Source of the DNA: Micromonospora sp. C31
GTDB lineage: Bacteria; Actinomycetota; Actinomycetes; Mycobacteriales; Micromonosporaceae
NCBI RefSeq assembly: GCF_018070575.1
Contig: NZ_JAGPXN010000005.1
Span: 186,001 to 250,000 of the forward strand
Direction: 5' to 3'
Length of the DNA: 64,000 nt
The notes below the pieces were generated by a model. That model did not search any database. It was not told the origin of the DNA and saw only the letters and a list, made by a program, of their open reading frames with translations. Every line of letters begins with the position of its first letter. The first letter of the stretch is position 1. A program made the position numbers and the translations under genes. Shown piece after piece: positions 55,461 through 64,000 of the stretch.

Positions 55461-57599
55461 ATGTCAGTGTTCACCCGCGCGGCGCGCGGACGGCTCGCCG
55501 CGTGGCTCACCGTGGTCGCCGCGATCGTCTTCGGGGCGGTCGTCTTCGCACTGCCAAAGCCCGACAACCCGGCGCCCGTCTCGTCCACCGGCCTCTCCGT
55601 CCAGTGGCAGTCGACCCAGGTCGAGCGCCTCCAGGACCAGCTACCCTCCCGCGACGTCCAGCCGGCGATCGTCGTCGTCAGCCGCGCCGACCGGGCGGCC
55701 CTCACCGAAGCCGACCGCGCGGCCCTCACCGACCAGTCGGGTGACCTCGGCCAGTTCGCCGTCGGCGGACGCGTCAGCCCGCCGCGGGTCTCCCCCGACG
55801 GCACCGTCGCGCTCGTCGCCGTGCCGCTGTCGACCGCCGGCGGGCAGGAGGCGGTCGCCAGCCGGATCGACCAGCTCCGCGCGTCCCTGGACGACGCCCC
55901 GGACGGGCTGAACGTGGAGGTGACCGGCGGGCCCGCGTTCGCCACCGACCTGACGAAGGTCTTCGCCGGCGCCGACACCACGCTGCTCGCCGTCACCGCC
56001 GGCGTCGTGGCGCTGCTGCTGCTCATCACCTACCGCAGCCCGTTCCTGTGGATCGTGCCGCTCGTCGTCGTCGCGGCGACGGAGCAGCTCACGCTGCGCG
56101 CCCTCGACACGGTCGTCCCGGCCTTCGGCATCAACCTGCCCGGCGGCGCCGTCACCGGCATCGCCAGCGTCCTCGTCTTCGGCGCCGCCACCAACTACGC
56201 GCTGCTGCTCATCGCCCGCTACCGCGAGGAGCTGCGCCGCGAGGAGGACCGATTCGTGGCCATGCGCGCCGCCCTGCGTCGCGTCGCCGAGCCCATCCTC
56301 GCCAGCGGATCCACCGTCGTGCTCGGCGTACTCACCCTGCTGCTGTCGGAGCAGGAGCTCAACCGCGCCCTCGCCGTGGCCTGCGCGACGGGCGTCGTAC
56401 TCGCCATGCTCTCGGCGCTGTTCGTCCTCCCGGCGGCTCTGCTGATCTTCGGGCGCGGCCTGTTCTGGCCGTTCGTGCCCCGCGTCGGCGGAGAGATCCG
56501 CGAGGGCCGGCTGTGGGGCCGGCTCGGTGCCGCCGTCGAGCGCCGTCCCGCGCCGGTCGCGCTGCTCGCGACGCTGCTGCTCGCCGGGCTCGCCCTCGGC
56601 GGGCTCGGCATCCGCACCGGGCTGTCGGAGACCGAGCAGTTCCGGATCAAACCGGAGGCCGTCGCCGGCGCGGAGACCCTCGCGCGGTCCTTCCCCGCCG
56701 GCACGACCCAGCCGGTCGCCGTGCTCACCACCCCATCGGCGGTACGGGCCGTCACGGACACCGCCGCCGGGATCCCCGGTGTCGCCTCCGCGCGGCCCGG
56801 CGAGGCGGGCGCCCAGGTCGCCCAGGTCGACGTCGTGCTGGAGGCCGAGCCCGGCACCGAAGCCGCGAACCGGGCCGTCGAGGCGCTGCGGGACGCCCTC
56901 GCGGCGGTCCCCGACTCCGCCCCGCCCGCGGTCGAGGGCGCACCCGCGTCCGACGGCGCGGTGGTGGGCGGCGCCGTCGCCGCCACCTACGACGAGAACG
57001 AGGCCAACGGCCGGGACCTGCGACTGATCCTGCCGATCATCCTGCTGCTCGTCGGCGCGGTGCTGGTGCTGCTCCTGCGCGGCCTGGTCGCTCCCGTGCT
57101 GCTGGTGCTCACGGTGATCGCGTCGTTCTTCGCCAGCATCGGCGCGTCGTGGCTGCTCTTCGACCACGTGCTCGACATGCCGGCGCTCGACAGCGGTGTC
57201 CTGCTGCTGGCCTTCGTGTTCCTGGTGGCGCTCGGTGTGGACTACAACATCTTCCTCGTCACCCGGGCCCGGGAGGACGCCCGGCGCAGCGGCACCCGCG
57301 CCGGCATGCTCTCGGCCCTACGGGTCACCGGCGGCGTCATCACCAGCGCCGGCATCCTGCTCGCCGCGGTCTTCGCCGTCCTCGGCGTCCTGCCGCTGAT
57401 CCTGCTGACCCAGATCGGGGTCATCGTCTGCCTCGGCGTCCTGCTGGACACCCTGCTCGTCCGGACGGTCCTGGTGCCGGCGCTGACGTTCACGCTCGGC
57501 GACCGCTTCTGGTGGCCGGGGCGGGTGAAACGCGAGCCCGCCGGGGACGGGGACGACGATGCGCCGCCGGGACGCGAGCCGGTCACCACCCGGGACTGA
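55461..57599 (+). CDS. MMPL family RND exporter
   Basis: A 712-residue membrane protein with about twelve helices and two large outside loops (about residues 35-165 and 395-510), the RND/MMPL layout. Conserved segments include FGAATNYALLLIARYREELR (about 235) and FLVALGVDYNIFLVTRAREDARR (about 590), which hold the proton-relay Asp/Tyr residues. Such pumps export lipids or drugs in actinobacteria. Divergent from marR, the likely regulator. The 3' end overlaps a truncated DedA gene on the other strand. Confidence 0.92.
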   Translation: MSVFTRAARGRLAAWLTVVAAIVFGAVVFALPKPDNPAPVSSTGLSVQWQSTQVERLQDQLPSRDVQPAIVVVSRADRAALTEADRAALTDQSGDLGQFAVGGRVSPPRVSPDGTVALVAVPLSTAGGQEAVASRIDQLRASLDDAPDGLNVEVTGGPAFATDLTKVFAGADTTLLAVTAGVVALLLLITYRSPFLWIVPLVVVAATEQLTLRALDTVVPAFGINLPGGAVTGIASVLVFGAATNYALLLIARYREELRREEDRFVAMRAALRRVAEPILASGSTVVLGVLTLLLSEQELNRALAVACATGVVLAMLSALFVLPAALLIFGRGLFWPFVPRVGGEIREGRLWGRLGAAVERRPAPVALLATLLLAGLALGGLGIRTGLSETEQFRIKPEAVAGAETLARSFPAGTTQPVAVLTTPSAVRAVTDTAAGIPGVASARPGEAGAQVAQVDVVLEAEPGTEAANRAVEALRDALAAVPDSAPPAVEGAPASDGAVVGGAVAATYDENEANGRDLRLILPIILLLVGAVLVLLLRGLVAPVLLVLTVIASFFASIGASWLLFDHVLDMPALDSGVLLLAFVFLVALGVDYNIFLVTRAREDARRSGTRAGMLSALRVTGGVITSAGILLAAVFAVLGVLPLILLTQIGVIVCLGVLLDTLLVRTVLVPALTFTLGDRFWWPGRVKREPAGDGDDDAPPGREPVTTRD

Positions 57600-57900
57600 C
57601 CGACCCCTCGCCGGCGGCGGGGGCGGTGGCGTCGCAGCCACGGCCCCCGCCGGGCCCGTGCCGCCGGCCCACCCGGTACGCCAGTGTGTCGCCGATCACC
57701 GCTGCAACGATCATCACCAGCAGCGCCGGTACGAGCCGCGGCGTCCCCGCGTACGCTAGGAAGCCGACCAGCAGCAGGGTCGCCTCGCCCGGCACCAGCA
57801 GACCGAAGATCACTGCGGTCTCCCCCGCGACGATCATCGCGGCGATCACCTGGATCAGCAGGGGCGGCAGGCCCTGCGGCGAGGTCAGCAGGTCGTGCAT
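57583..57900 (-). pseudogene. C-terminally truncated DedA family protein
   Basis: A 105-residue frame from ATG 57900 covers only the first half of a DedA protein: [23 protein letters not shown] (about residues 29-51) and [16 protein letters not shown] (about 70-85). The normal second half (about 100 residues with FLPVxN region) is missing; the frame ends in unrelated residues and overlaps the MMPL 3' end by 17 bp. No continuation was found in the other frames. It looks like a deletion remnant, though expression of a short form cannot be excluded. Confidence 0.7.
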
Positions 57901-58034
57901 CGGGCTCCCGTTCCCACGGGGTCCGCATGCCAGGCGCTGAAACGGTCGGAACATCAGTTTCGGCAGAGATCCGGGTCATTCGCGGGGAGACCCCGACGCG
58001 TGCCCCGGCAACCGCAGACAGGAGTATGGAGGGT

Positions 58035-59903
<1,869 letters not shown>

Positions 59904-59923
59904 CGTACGACGGCAGCCGCCCC

Positions 59924-59956
59924 GGAGCCCGGACCGCCCCGCGCGGTCCGGGCTCC
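59924..59956 (+). terminator. Terminator hairpin after typA
   Basis: A perfect 14-bp inverted repeat (ggagcccggaccgc and complement) with a 5-nt loop, 20 nt after the stop. No T-tract. The following 100 bp hold three gcgcgggcgtcagg direct repeats. Confidence 0.65.
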
Positions 59957-60075
59957 GCCCGTCACGGCCCCGCCCGGTGGGGTGGGCGCTGCACCGTCGC
60001 CGCCCCGGACCACGTCAGGCGGGGCGGCGCGGGCGTCAGGCCGGGAGCGCGGGCGTCAGGCAGCCGGCGCGGGCG

Positions 60076-60741
60076 TCAGGCGGGGCGGGTGGCGAGGAAG
60101 GCGAACAGGTCGGGCACCGGACCGGAACCGGCCTCGGCCGTGCGGACCAGGGTCAGACCGGCGTCGGTGACCGCGTTGAGCAGGTCGGCCAGCGGGACGT
60201 GCCACGCGCCGACGCGCACCCGCACCCCGTGCGGCGCCCAGGCCCGGAAGCTGCGCTCCCGCTCGGCGTAGCCGCCGTCGACCACGATCCGATCCGGGGC
60301 CGAGCGGTCGGCGAACGCCCCGACGAAGCACGGGTGGACTCCCACGTGCACGAACCGCCCACCGGGCGCGAGCACCCGCGCGACCTCGGCGATCACCGCC
60401 GCGTAGTCGGGCACGTCGGTATGGGCCAGCACGCACGCCACCGCCGGCACCGAGGCGTCGGCCACCGGCAGCGCCGCCGCGTCGGCGCGGGCCACCGGCA
60501 GTCGCGGCCCGGCGTGCCGCAGCTGCCCGGCGGACAGGTCGACCCCGACCGGCTCCCAGCCCAGCCGGCGCAGCTCCGCCGCCTGGAGCCCGGTGCCGCA
60601 GCACAGGTCGAGGCAGCGGCCGGGGCCGGGGCCGAGCAGGTCGCCGAGCCGGGCGCGGACCCGGGTCATGTAGTCGCTGGAGGTGTCGGTGGCGAACGCC
60701 TCGTACCAGTCGGCGTGCGCGTCGTAGGCGGCAACCGTCAT
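60076..60741 (-). CDS. Class I SAM-dependent methyltransferase
   Basis: A 221-residue UbiE-like methyltransferase: motif I LDLCCGTGLQAAEL (about residues 44-57), VGVDLSAGQL (about 66), VACVLAHTDV and post-motif LAPGGRFVHVGVHP (about 126). Substrate not predictable. The ATG at 60741 lies divergent from the beta-lactamase-like gene; the 65-bp gap is short for two promoters. Confidence 0.87.
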   Translation of the reverse strand: MTVAAYDAHADWYEAFATDTSSDYMTRVRARLGDLLGPGPGRCLDLCCGTGLQAAELRRLGWEPVGVDLSAGQLRHAGPRLPVARADAAALPVADASVPAVACVLAHTDVPDYAAVIAEVARVLAPGGRFVHVGVHPCFVGAFADRSAPDRIVVDGGYAERERSFRAWAPHGVRVRVGAWHVPLADLLNAVTDAGLTLVRTAEAGSGPVPDLFAFLATRPA

Positions 60742-60793
60742 CCCCGCACGGTACGACCGATCGCCCCGGCCCGCCGCCCCGTCGGCGATCCGC

Positions 60794-60799
60794 TACGGT
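60794..60799 (+). promoter_or_regulatory. Putative -10 box, leaderless, of the serine hydrolase gene
   Basis: TACGGT ends 7 nt before the ATG at 60807, consistent with a leaderless transcript. Confidence 0.4.
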
Positions 60800-60806
60800 C
60801 AGCCGC

Positions 60807-61664
60807 ATGACCTGGGACGAGCTCGACGCCCACCTGGACGAGGTGCCCGGCACCGTGTCGGCGTACGTGGGCCGGGTCGGCGCCGCCCCCACCTGGACCC
60901 GGCACGCCGACGCGACCCACTACGCCGCCAGCACCATGAAGGCGGCCGTGCTCGTCGCGCTGCACCGCGCCGCCGAGGCCGGCACCCTCGACCTCGACGT
61001 CCCCGTACCGGTGCGCAACGAGTTCGACTCGGCGCTGCCCGGCGTGCCCCGGTTCTCCTGCGCCCGGCACTACGACAACGACGAGGCCGTCTGGGGGCGC
61101 ATCGGCGCCGGCGAGCCGCTGCGCTGGCTCGCCCACCGGATGATCGTCCGCTCCAGCAACCTCGCCACCAACCTCGTCATCGACCACGTCGGACTGCCGG
61201 CCGTGGCGCGGGTGTGGGACCTCACCGGGGCCCGGCACAGCGTCACCGGCCGGGGCATCGAGGACTTCGCGGCCCGCGAGGCGGGCGTCACCAACCTGGT
61301 CACCGCCGCCGACCTGGCCGCGCTGCTCGGTGCGCTGGCCGCCGGCGTGGACACCCCGGGCGCGCTCGCCTCGCCCGCCGGCTGCGCCGCCATGCTCGAC
61401 GTGCTGTGCGCCCAGGAACACCGCGACGACCTGGCCGCCGGGCTGCCCGAAGGCACCCGCATCGCGCACAAGAACGGCTGGGTGCGCGGCGTGCGGCACG
61501 GCGCCGGGGTGGTCTTCCCCGACGACGCGCCGCCGTACGCCGTCGTCGTCTGCACCACCGCCGACCTCGCCGACGGCAACCCCACCGGCGAGGAGGACGA
61601 CGACGCCTGCCGGCTGATCGCCCGGGTGTCCGCCGTGGCCTGGGACGCCCGCCGCGACCTGTGA
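60807..61664 (+). CDS. Class A beta-lactamase-fold serine hydrolase, cytoplasmic
   Basis: A 285-residue protein with the penicillin-recognising serine hydrolase motifs: Ser-x-x-Lys in ASTMKAAV (about residues 42-45), Ser-x-Asn in VRSSNLATN (about 114-118, replacing SDN) and Lys-Asn-Gly in AHKNGWVRG (about 219, replacing KTG). It has no signal peptide or lipobox, so it should stay inside the cell, unlike true beta-lactamases. A role as a peptidase or amidase on cell-wall peptides is plausible next to the dipeptide epimerase region, but this is inference. Confidence 0.85.
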   Translation: MTWDELDAHLDEVPGTVSAYVGRVGAAPTWTRHADATHYAASTMKAAVLVALHRAAEAGTLDLDVPVPVRNEFDSALPGVPRFSCARHYDNDEAVWGRIGAGEPLRWLAHRMIVRSSNLATNLVIDHVGLPAVARVWDLTGARHSVTGRGIEDFAAREAGVTNLVTAADLAALLGALAAGVDTPGALASPAGCAAMLDVLCAQEHRDDLAAGLPEGTRIAHKNGWVRGVRHGAGVVFPDDAPPYAVVVCTTADLADGNPTGEEDDDACRLIARVSAVAWDARRDL

Positions 61665-61673
61665 GCTGACGGC

Positions 61674-62480
61674 TCAGTCCAGCAACTGCGCCCGCAGCGC
61701 CTCCACCACGTCGTCGGTCACCCCGAGCCCGTCGCGCAGGTACGCCCCGAACGACCCGTGCACGCGACGCACCTCCGCGTACGCGGCGTCCAGGTACTCC
61801 TCGCGCACCTCCAGCACGGGGCGCACCGCCTCGACGTCCAGCCCCGGCATCCGGCGCCGCATCGCCTCCAGGAGCACCTCCCGCAGGCTCTCGGTCAGCC
61901 GGTTGTTCGCCAGGTAGTCCGCCCGGATCGCACCCTCGTCCACGCCGAGCGCGCTGAGCAGCAACACCGTCAACCAGCCGGTCCGGTCCTTGCCCGCCGA
62001 GCAGTGGTAGACCAGCGGCAGGTTCTCCGCCTGCGCCGCCAGCCGCACCGCCGCACCGAAGCTCGCCCGCGCCGACTCCCCGCTGACGAACCAGCGGTAG
62101 ATCGCCGCCATCGCCGCCGGTGTGCCCTGCTGCGCCAGCGCCGCGTACGCGTCCAGGTCGTGCCCGAGCAGCACCGCCGAGACGTACGTGAAGACGGGGT
62201 GCTCGGCGTCGTGCACCGGCAGGTGCACCACCCGCGGTTCGCCGGTCAGTCGATCCGGCGGGGCGACCGCCGTCTCCGAGTGGTCACGCAGGTCGACCAC
62301 GCAGGCCGGGCCGAGCTTGGCCAGCACCGGCAGGTCCTCGTCGGTCAGCCGACCCAGCGCCGGGGTGCGGATCAGCGCTCCGGTACGCACCCTACGGCCG
62401 TGGGCGCCGACCAGGCCGCCGAGATCGCGCGCGTTCGGCGCGCCCACCAGTTTCCAGTCCCGTCCGAGCCGCTCGCTCAT
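61674..62480 (-). CDS. Tyrosine/serine-type protein phosphatase (DSP-like)
   Basis: A 268-residue phosphatase with the active-site loop VYHCSAGKDRTGWL (Cys about residue 163) and the N-terminal family segment NARDLGGL..GRRVRTGALIRT (about 16-40). ACVVDLRDHSE (about 64) holds the general acid. This subgroup includes MptpB-like lipid/protein phosphatases and is cytosolic. ATG at 62480 has GGAGGG upstream and overlaps a 27-codon linker frame by 4 nt (ATGA). Confidence 0.9.
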   Translation of the reverse strand: MSERLGRDWKLVGAPNARDLGGLVGAHGRRVRTGALIRTPALGRLTDEDLPVLAKLGPACVVDLRDHSETAVAPPDRLTGEPRVVHLPVHDAEHPVFTYVSAVLLGHDLDAYAALAQQGTPAAMAAIYRWFVSGESARASFGAAVRLAAQAENLPLVYHCSAGKDRTGWLTVLLLSALGVDEGAIRADYLANNRLTESLREVLLEAMRRRMPGLDVEAVRPVLEVREEYLDAAYAEVRRVHGSFGAYLRDGLGVTDDVVEALRAQLLD

Positions 62481-62560
62481 GCCGGCCCTCCGCTGCGCTC
62501 CGTGCCGCCATGAGGCACCACCGCCCTGCACCCGATGATTCGCCCACTCCGCTCGCTCAT
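62477..62560 (-). other. 27-codon linker reading frame before the phosphatase gene
   Basis: ATG at 62560 with GGGGAGG 5 nt upstream opens a 28-codon frame (MSERSGRIIGCRAVVPHGGT, then ERSGGPA) whose TGA overlaps the phosphatase ATG. The sequence around its start (ccggcatgagcgagcgg) is repeated at the phosphatase start, so it may have arisen by duplication plus insertion. Similar in style to the tal/pgi linker. Confidence 0.5.
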
Positions 62561-62592
62561 GCCGGCCTCCCCTTCGCCTGCCCGTGTCCGTA

Positions 62593-62598
62593 TAGGGT
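62593..62598 (+). promoter_or_regulatory. Putative -10 box, leaderless, of the epimerase gene
   Basis: TAGGGT ends 6 nt before the ATG at 62605; the mRNA is predicted to start at or next to the start codon. Confidence 0.45.
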
Positions 62599-62604
62599 GC
62601 CGCA

Positions 62605-63702
62605 ATGACGATCGCCGCGGTACGCACCCATCGGCTCTCGGCCCCCTTACACACGCCGTTCGTCACCGCGCTGCGCCGCACCACCACGGTGGAGACCCTG
62701 GTGGTGGAGGTGATCGACGCCGACGGCCGGTCCGGCTACGGCGAGGCTCCGCAGGTGTGGCAGGTGACCGGGGCGTCGGTCGCCGGTTCCGAGGCGTGCG
62801 TCCGCGATCTGATCGGCCCGGCGCTCACCGGGCGCGGGGCCGACGACCTGGTGGCCCGCTGCACGCAGGTGCAACGGGCGGTCGTCGGCAACGAGGCGGC
62901 CAAGGCTGCCGTCGACGTCGCGCTGCACGACCTGGCGGCGCGGCGGCTCGGCGTACCGCTGGTGCGGCTGCTCGGGGGCACCGCCCTGCGGGTGCCCACG
63001 GACGTCACGCTCGCCGCGGGCGACGCAGTGGACCTGGCGGCGGCGGCCCGGCAGCGGCGGACGGAGGGCTTCGGCGTGCTCAAGCTGAAGGTGGGCACCG
63101 ACGCGGCGGGCGACCTGGAACGGGTCCGCGCGGTGCGCTCCGCCGTCGGCGACGGGGTCCGCATCCGGCTCGACGCCAACCAGGGCTGGACCCCGCGCGA
63201 GGCGGTCCGGGTCATCCGTGGCATCGAGGACGCCGGGCTGGACGTCGAGCTGGTCGAGCAGCCGGTCCCCCGCTGGGATCTGGACGGGCTGGCCTGGGTC
63301 AGCGACCGGGTGAACGTGCCGATCCTCGCCGACGAGTCGGTCTTCGGCGTCCGCGACCTGATCGAGGTGATCCGCCGCCGGGCCGCCGACATGGTCAACG
63401 TCAAGCTCGCCAAGTGTGGCGGCCTGTACCCGGCCCGGACCCTGCTCGACCTGGCCGCCGCGCACGGCCTCGGCACCGTCGTCGGCTCGATGATGGAGAC
63501 CCAGGTCGGTATCGGCGCCGCCGCGAGCCTGGCCGGCGCCTACGGCACGACCGCCGTGGCAGACCTGGACGCCGCCTGGTGGCTGGCCTGGTCGCCGGTG
63601 CGCGGCGGCCTGCGGTACGACGGCGCGACCGTCGTGCTGCCGGACGCGCCCGGTCTCGGCATCAGCTCCGTGACTGAAGTAAACATGCAAACTCGTAGTT
63701 GA
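62605..63702 (+). CDS. Dipeptide epimerase (enolase superfamily)
   Basis: A 365-residue enolase-superfamily enzyme of the muconate-lactonising subgroup. The base pair Lys is in LKLKVGTD (about residue 163) and KLAKCGG (about 268); metal ligands are in RLDANQGW (about 191), VEQPV (about 217) and ADESVFG (about 242). These fit L-Ala-D/L-Glu or related dipeptide epimerases that recycle murein peptides. A 120-bp gap separates it from the downstream C40 peptidase gene, which fits that role. Confidence 0.9.
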   Translation: MTIAAVRTHRLSAPLHTPFVTALRRTTTVETLVVEVIDADGRSGYGEAPQVWQVTGASVAGSEACVRDLIGPALTGRGADDLVARCTQVQRAVVGNEAAKAAVDVALHDLAARRLGVPLVRLLGGTALRVPTDVTLAAGDAVDLAAAARQRRTEGFGVLKLKVGTDAAGDLERVRAVRSAVGDGVRIRLDANQGWTPREAVRVIRGIEDAGLDVELVEQPVPRWDLDGLAWVSDRVNVPILADESVFGVRDLIEVIRRRAADMVNVKLAKCGGLYPARTLLDLAAAHGLGTVVGSMMETQVGIGAAASLAGAYGTTAVADLDAAWWLAWSPVRGGLRYDGATVVLPDAPGLGISSVTEVNMQTRS

Positions 63703-63754
63703 TGGTTGTCGAAAACTTTCATATGGTCGCGGGAACATTCGGCGCGAGCTGGGG

Positions 63755-64000
63755 GTGGACGTGGAGCTGCAACCGGGCCGGGAGGCCGTGGTCCGGGTCG
63801 CGGTCGCGACCCTCTGGAGCTGCCCCGAGGCGGTACGAGCCGTCGACGCTCCCGCCCTGGCCGGGCGCACCGACATCGCGGCCTGGATCTCCGGCATGGA
63901 CACCGACCAGCAGGTCGGCGACTGTGTCCTGAGCCAACTGCTGCTCGGCGAGCGGGTGCTGGTCACCGAACTGCGTCCGGACGGCTGGGCCCACGTGGTG
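63755..64000 (+). CDS. C40 (NlpC/P60) family peptidase, N-terminal part (3' end outside window)
   Basis: The first 82 codons are present. The text VAVATLWSCPEAVRAVDAPA, then ISGMDTDQQVG and LLLGERVLVTEL match the N-terminal SH3-like region of actinobacterial NlpC/P60 peptidases that cut the gamma-D-Glu-diamino acid bond of murein peptides. The catalytic domain would follow downstream. GTG 63755 (or 63761) are the only reasonable starts. Gene order with the epimerase supports a peptide-recycling role. Confidence 0.75.
   Translation, partial: MDVELQPGREAVVRVAVATLWSCPEAVRAVDAPALAGRTDIAAWISGMDTDQQVGDCVLSQLLLGERVLVTELRPDGWAHVV

Overview
This window is chromosomal DNA from a very GC-rich actinobacterium, most likely a member of the Micromonosporaceae (Micromonospora-like). 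The evidence is the gene set: RbpA, WhiA, OpcA, an actinobacterial Vms1-like release factor (acVLRF1), a SufR-SufBDCSUT operon, a mycothiol-type maleylpyruvate isomerase homologue and the conserved uvrC/rapZ/yvcK/whiA/gap/pgk/tpiA/secG block. Codons are strongly GC3-biased, many starts are GTG, and neighbouring genes often overlap by ATGA or GTGA. The family assignment is an inference from style and gene order. No rRNA, tRNA, CRISPR array, transposase or integrase was seen.

Layout. 1-2.02 kb: the end of a TIGR04222 membrane protein with a Cys/Gly-rich tail, overlapped by a DUF692 enzyme gene, which is overlapped by a small partner gene. 2.1-10.5 kb: atypical SDR, mismatch uracil glycosylase, ABC exporter, crotonase, small HTH protein, ABC-F ATPase, YpfJ-type metallopeptidase, acVLRF1. 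10.6-17.5 kb: SUF iron-sulfur operon read leftwards from sufR. 17.6-21.3 kb: heme A synthase (ctaA), an ATP-grasp protein, a small unknown protein and heme O synthase (ctaB). 21.6-30.2 kb: rightward tkt-tal-pgi-zwf-opcA-pgl operon (pentose phosphate pathway). 30.2-37.5 kb: leftward rapZ-yvcK-whiA-gap-pgk-tpiA-secG plus rbpA. 37.6-47 kb: recQ (+), uvrC (-), an MFS transporter, a Rieske lipoprotein, uvrA (-). 47-57.9 kb: rsgA, thiol/detoxification-type enzymes, DedA, a methyltransferase, a cold-shock protein, an orphan 302-residue protein, a CocE-type hydrolase with a MarR regulator, an MMPL exporter and a truncated DedA. 58-64 kb: typA, a methyltransferase, a class A beta-lactamase-fold protein, a tyrosine phosphatase, a dipeptide epimerase and the start of a C40 peptidase.

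How the parts work together. Carbon metabolism is represented by both branches: the oxidative and non-oxidative pentose phosphate operon and the lower glycolytic gap-pgk-tpiA set. The SUF operon supplies clusters and carries its own Fe-S sensor, SufR. uvrA, uvrC and recQ share a promoter pattern resembling the mycobacterial RecA-independent DNA-damage promoter (TTGTCRGTG-N8-TANNNT), which suggests one damage-response group. The last three genes point to turnover of peptidoglycan peptides.

Most unusual points: (1) the TIGR04222/DUF692/partner operon, where the Cys-rich tail looks like a possible substrate for the DUF692 oxygenase; (2) short linker reading frames, coupled by 4-nt overlaps, between tal/pgi and zwf/opcA (the latter a perfect 60-bp tandem duplication) and before the tyrosine phosphatase; (3) a perfect 29-bp palindrome between pgl and rbpA whose core recurs twice inside the yvcK coding region as an apparent in-frame insertion; (4) the shared repair-gene promoter motif; (5) several genes whose TANNNT box lies 6-7 nt before the start codon, suggesting leaderless mRNAs.
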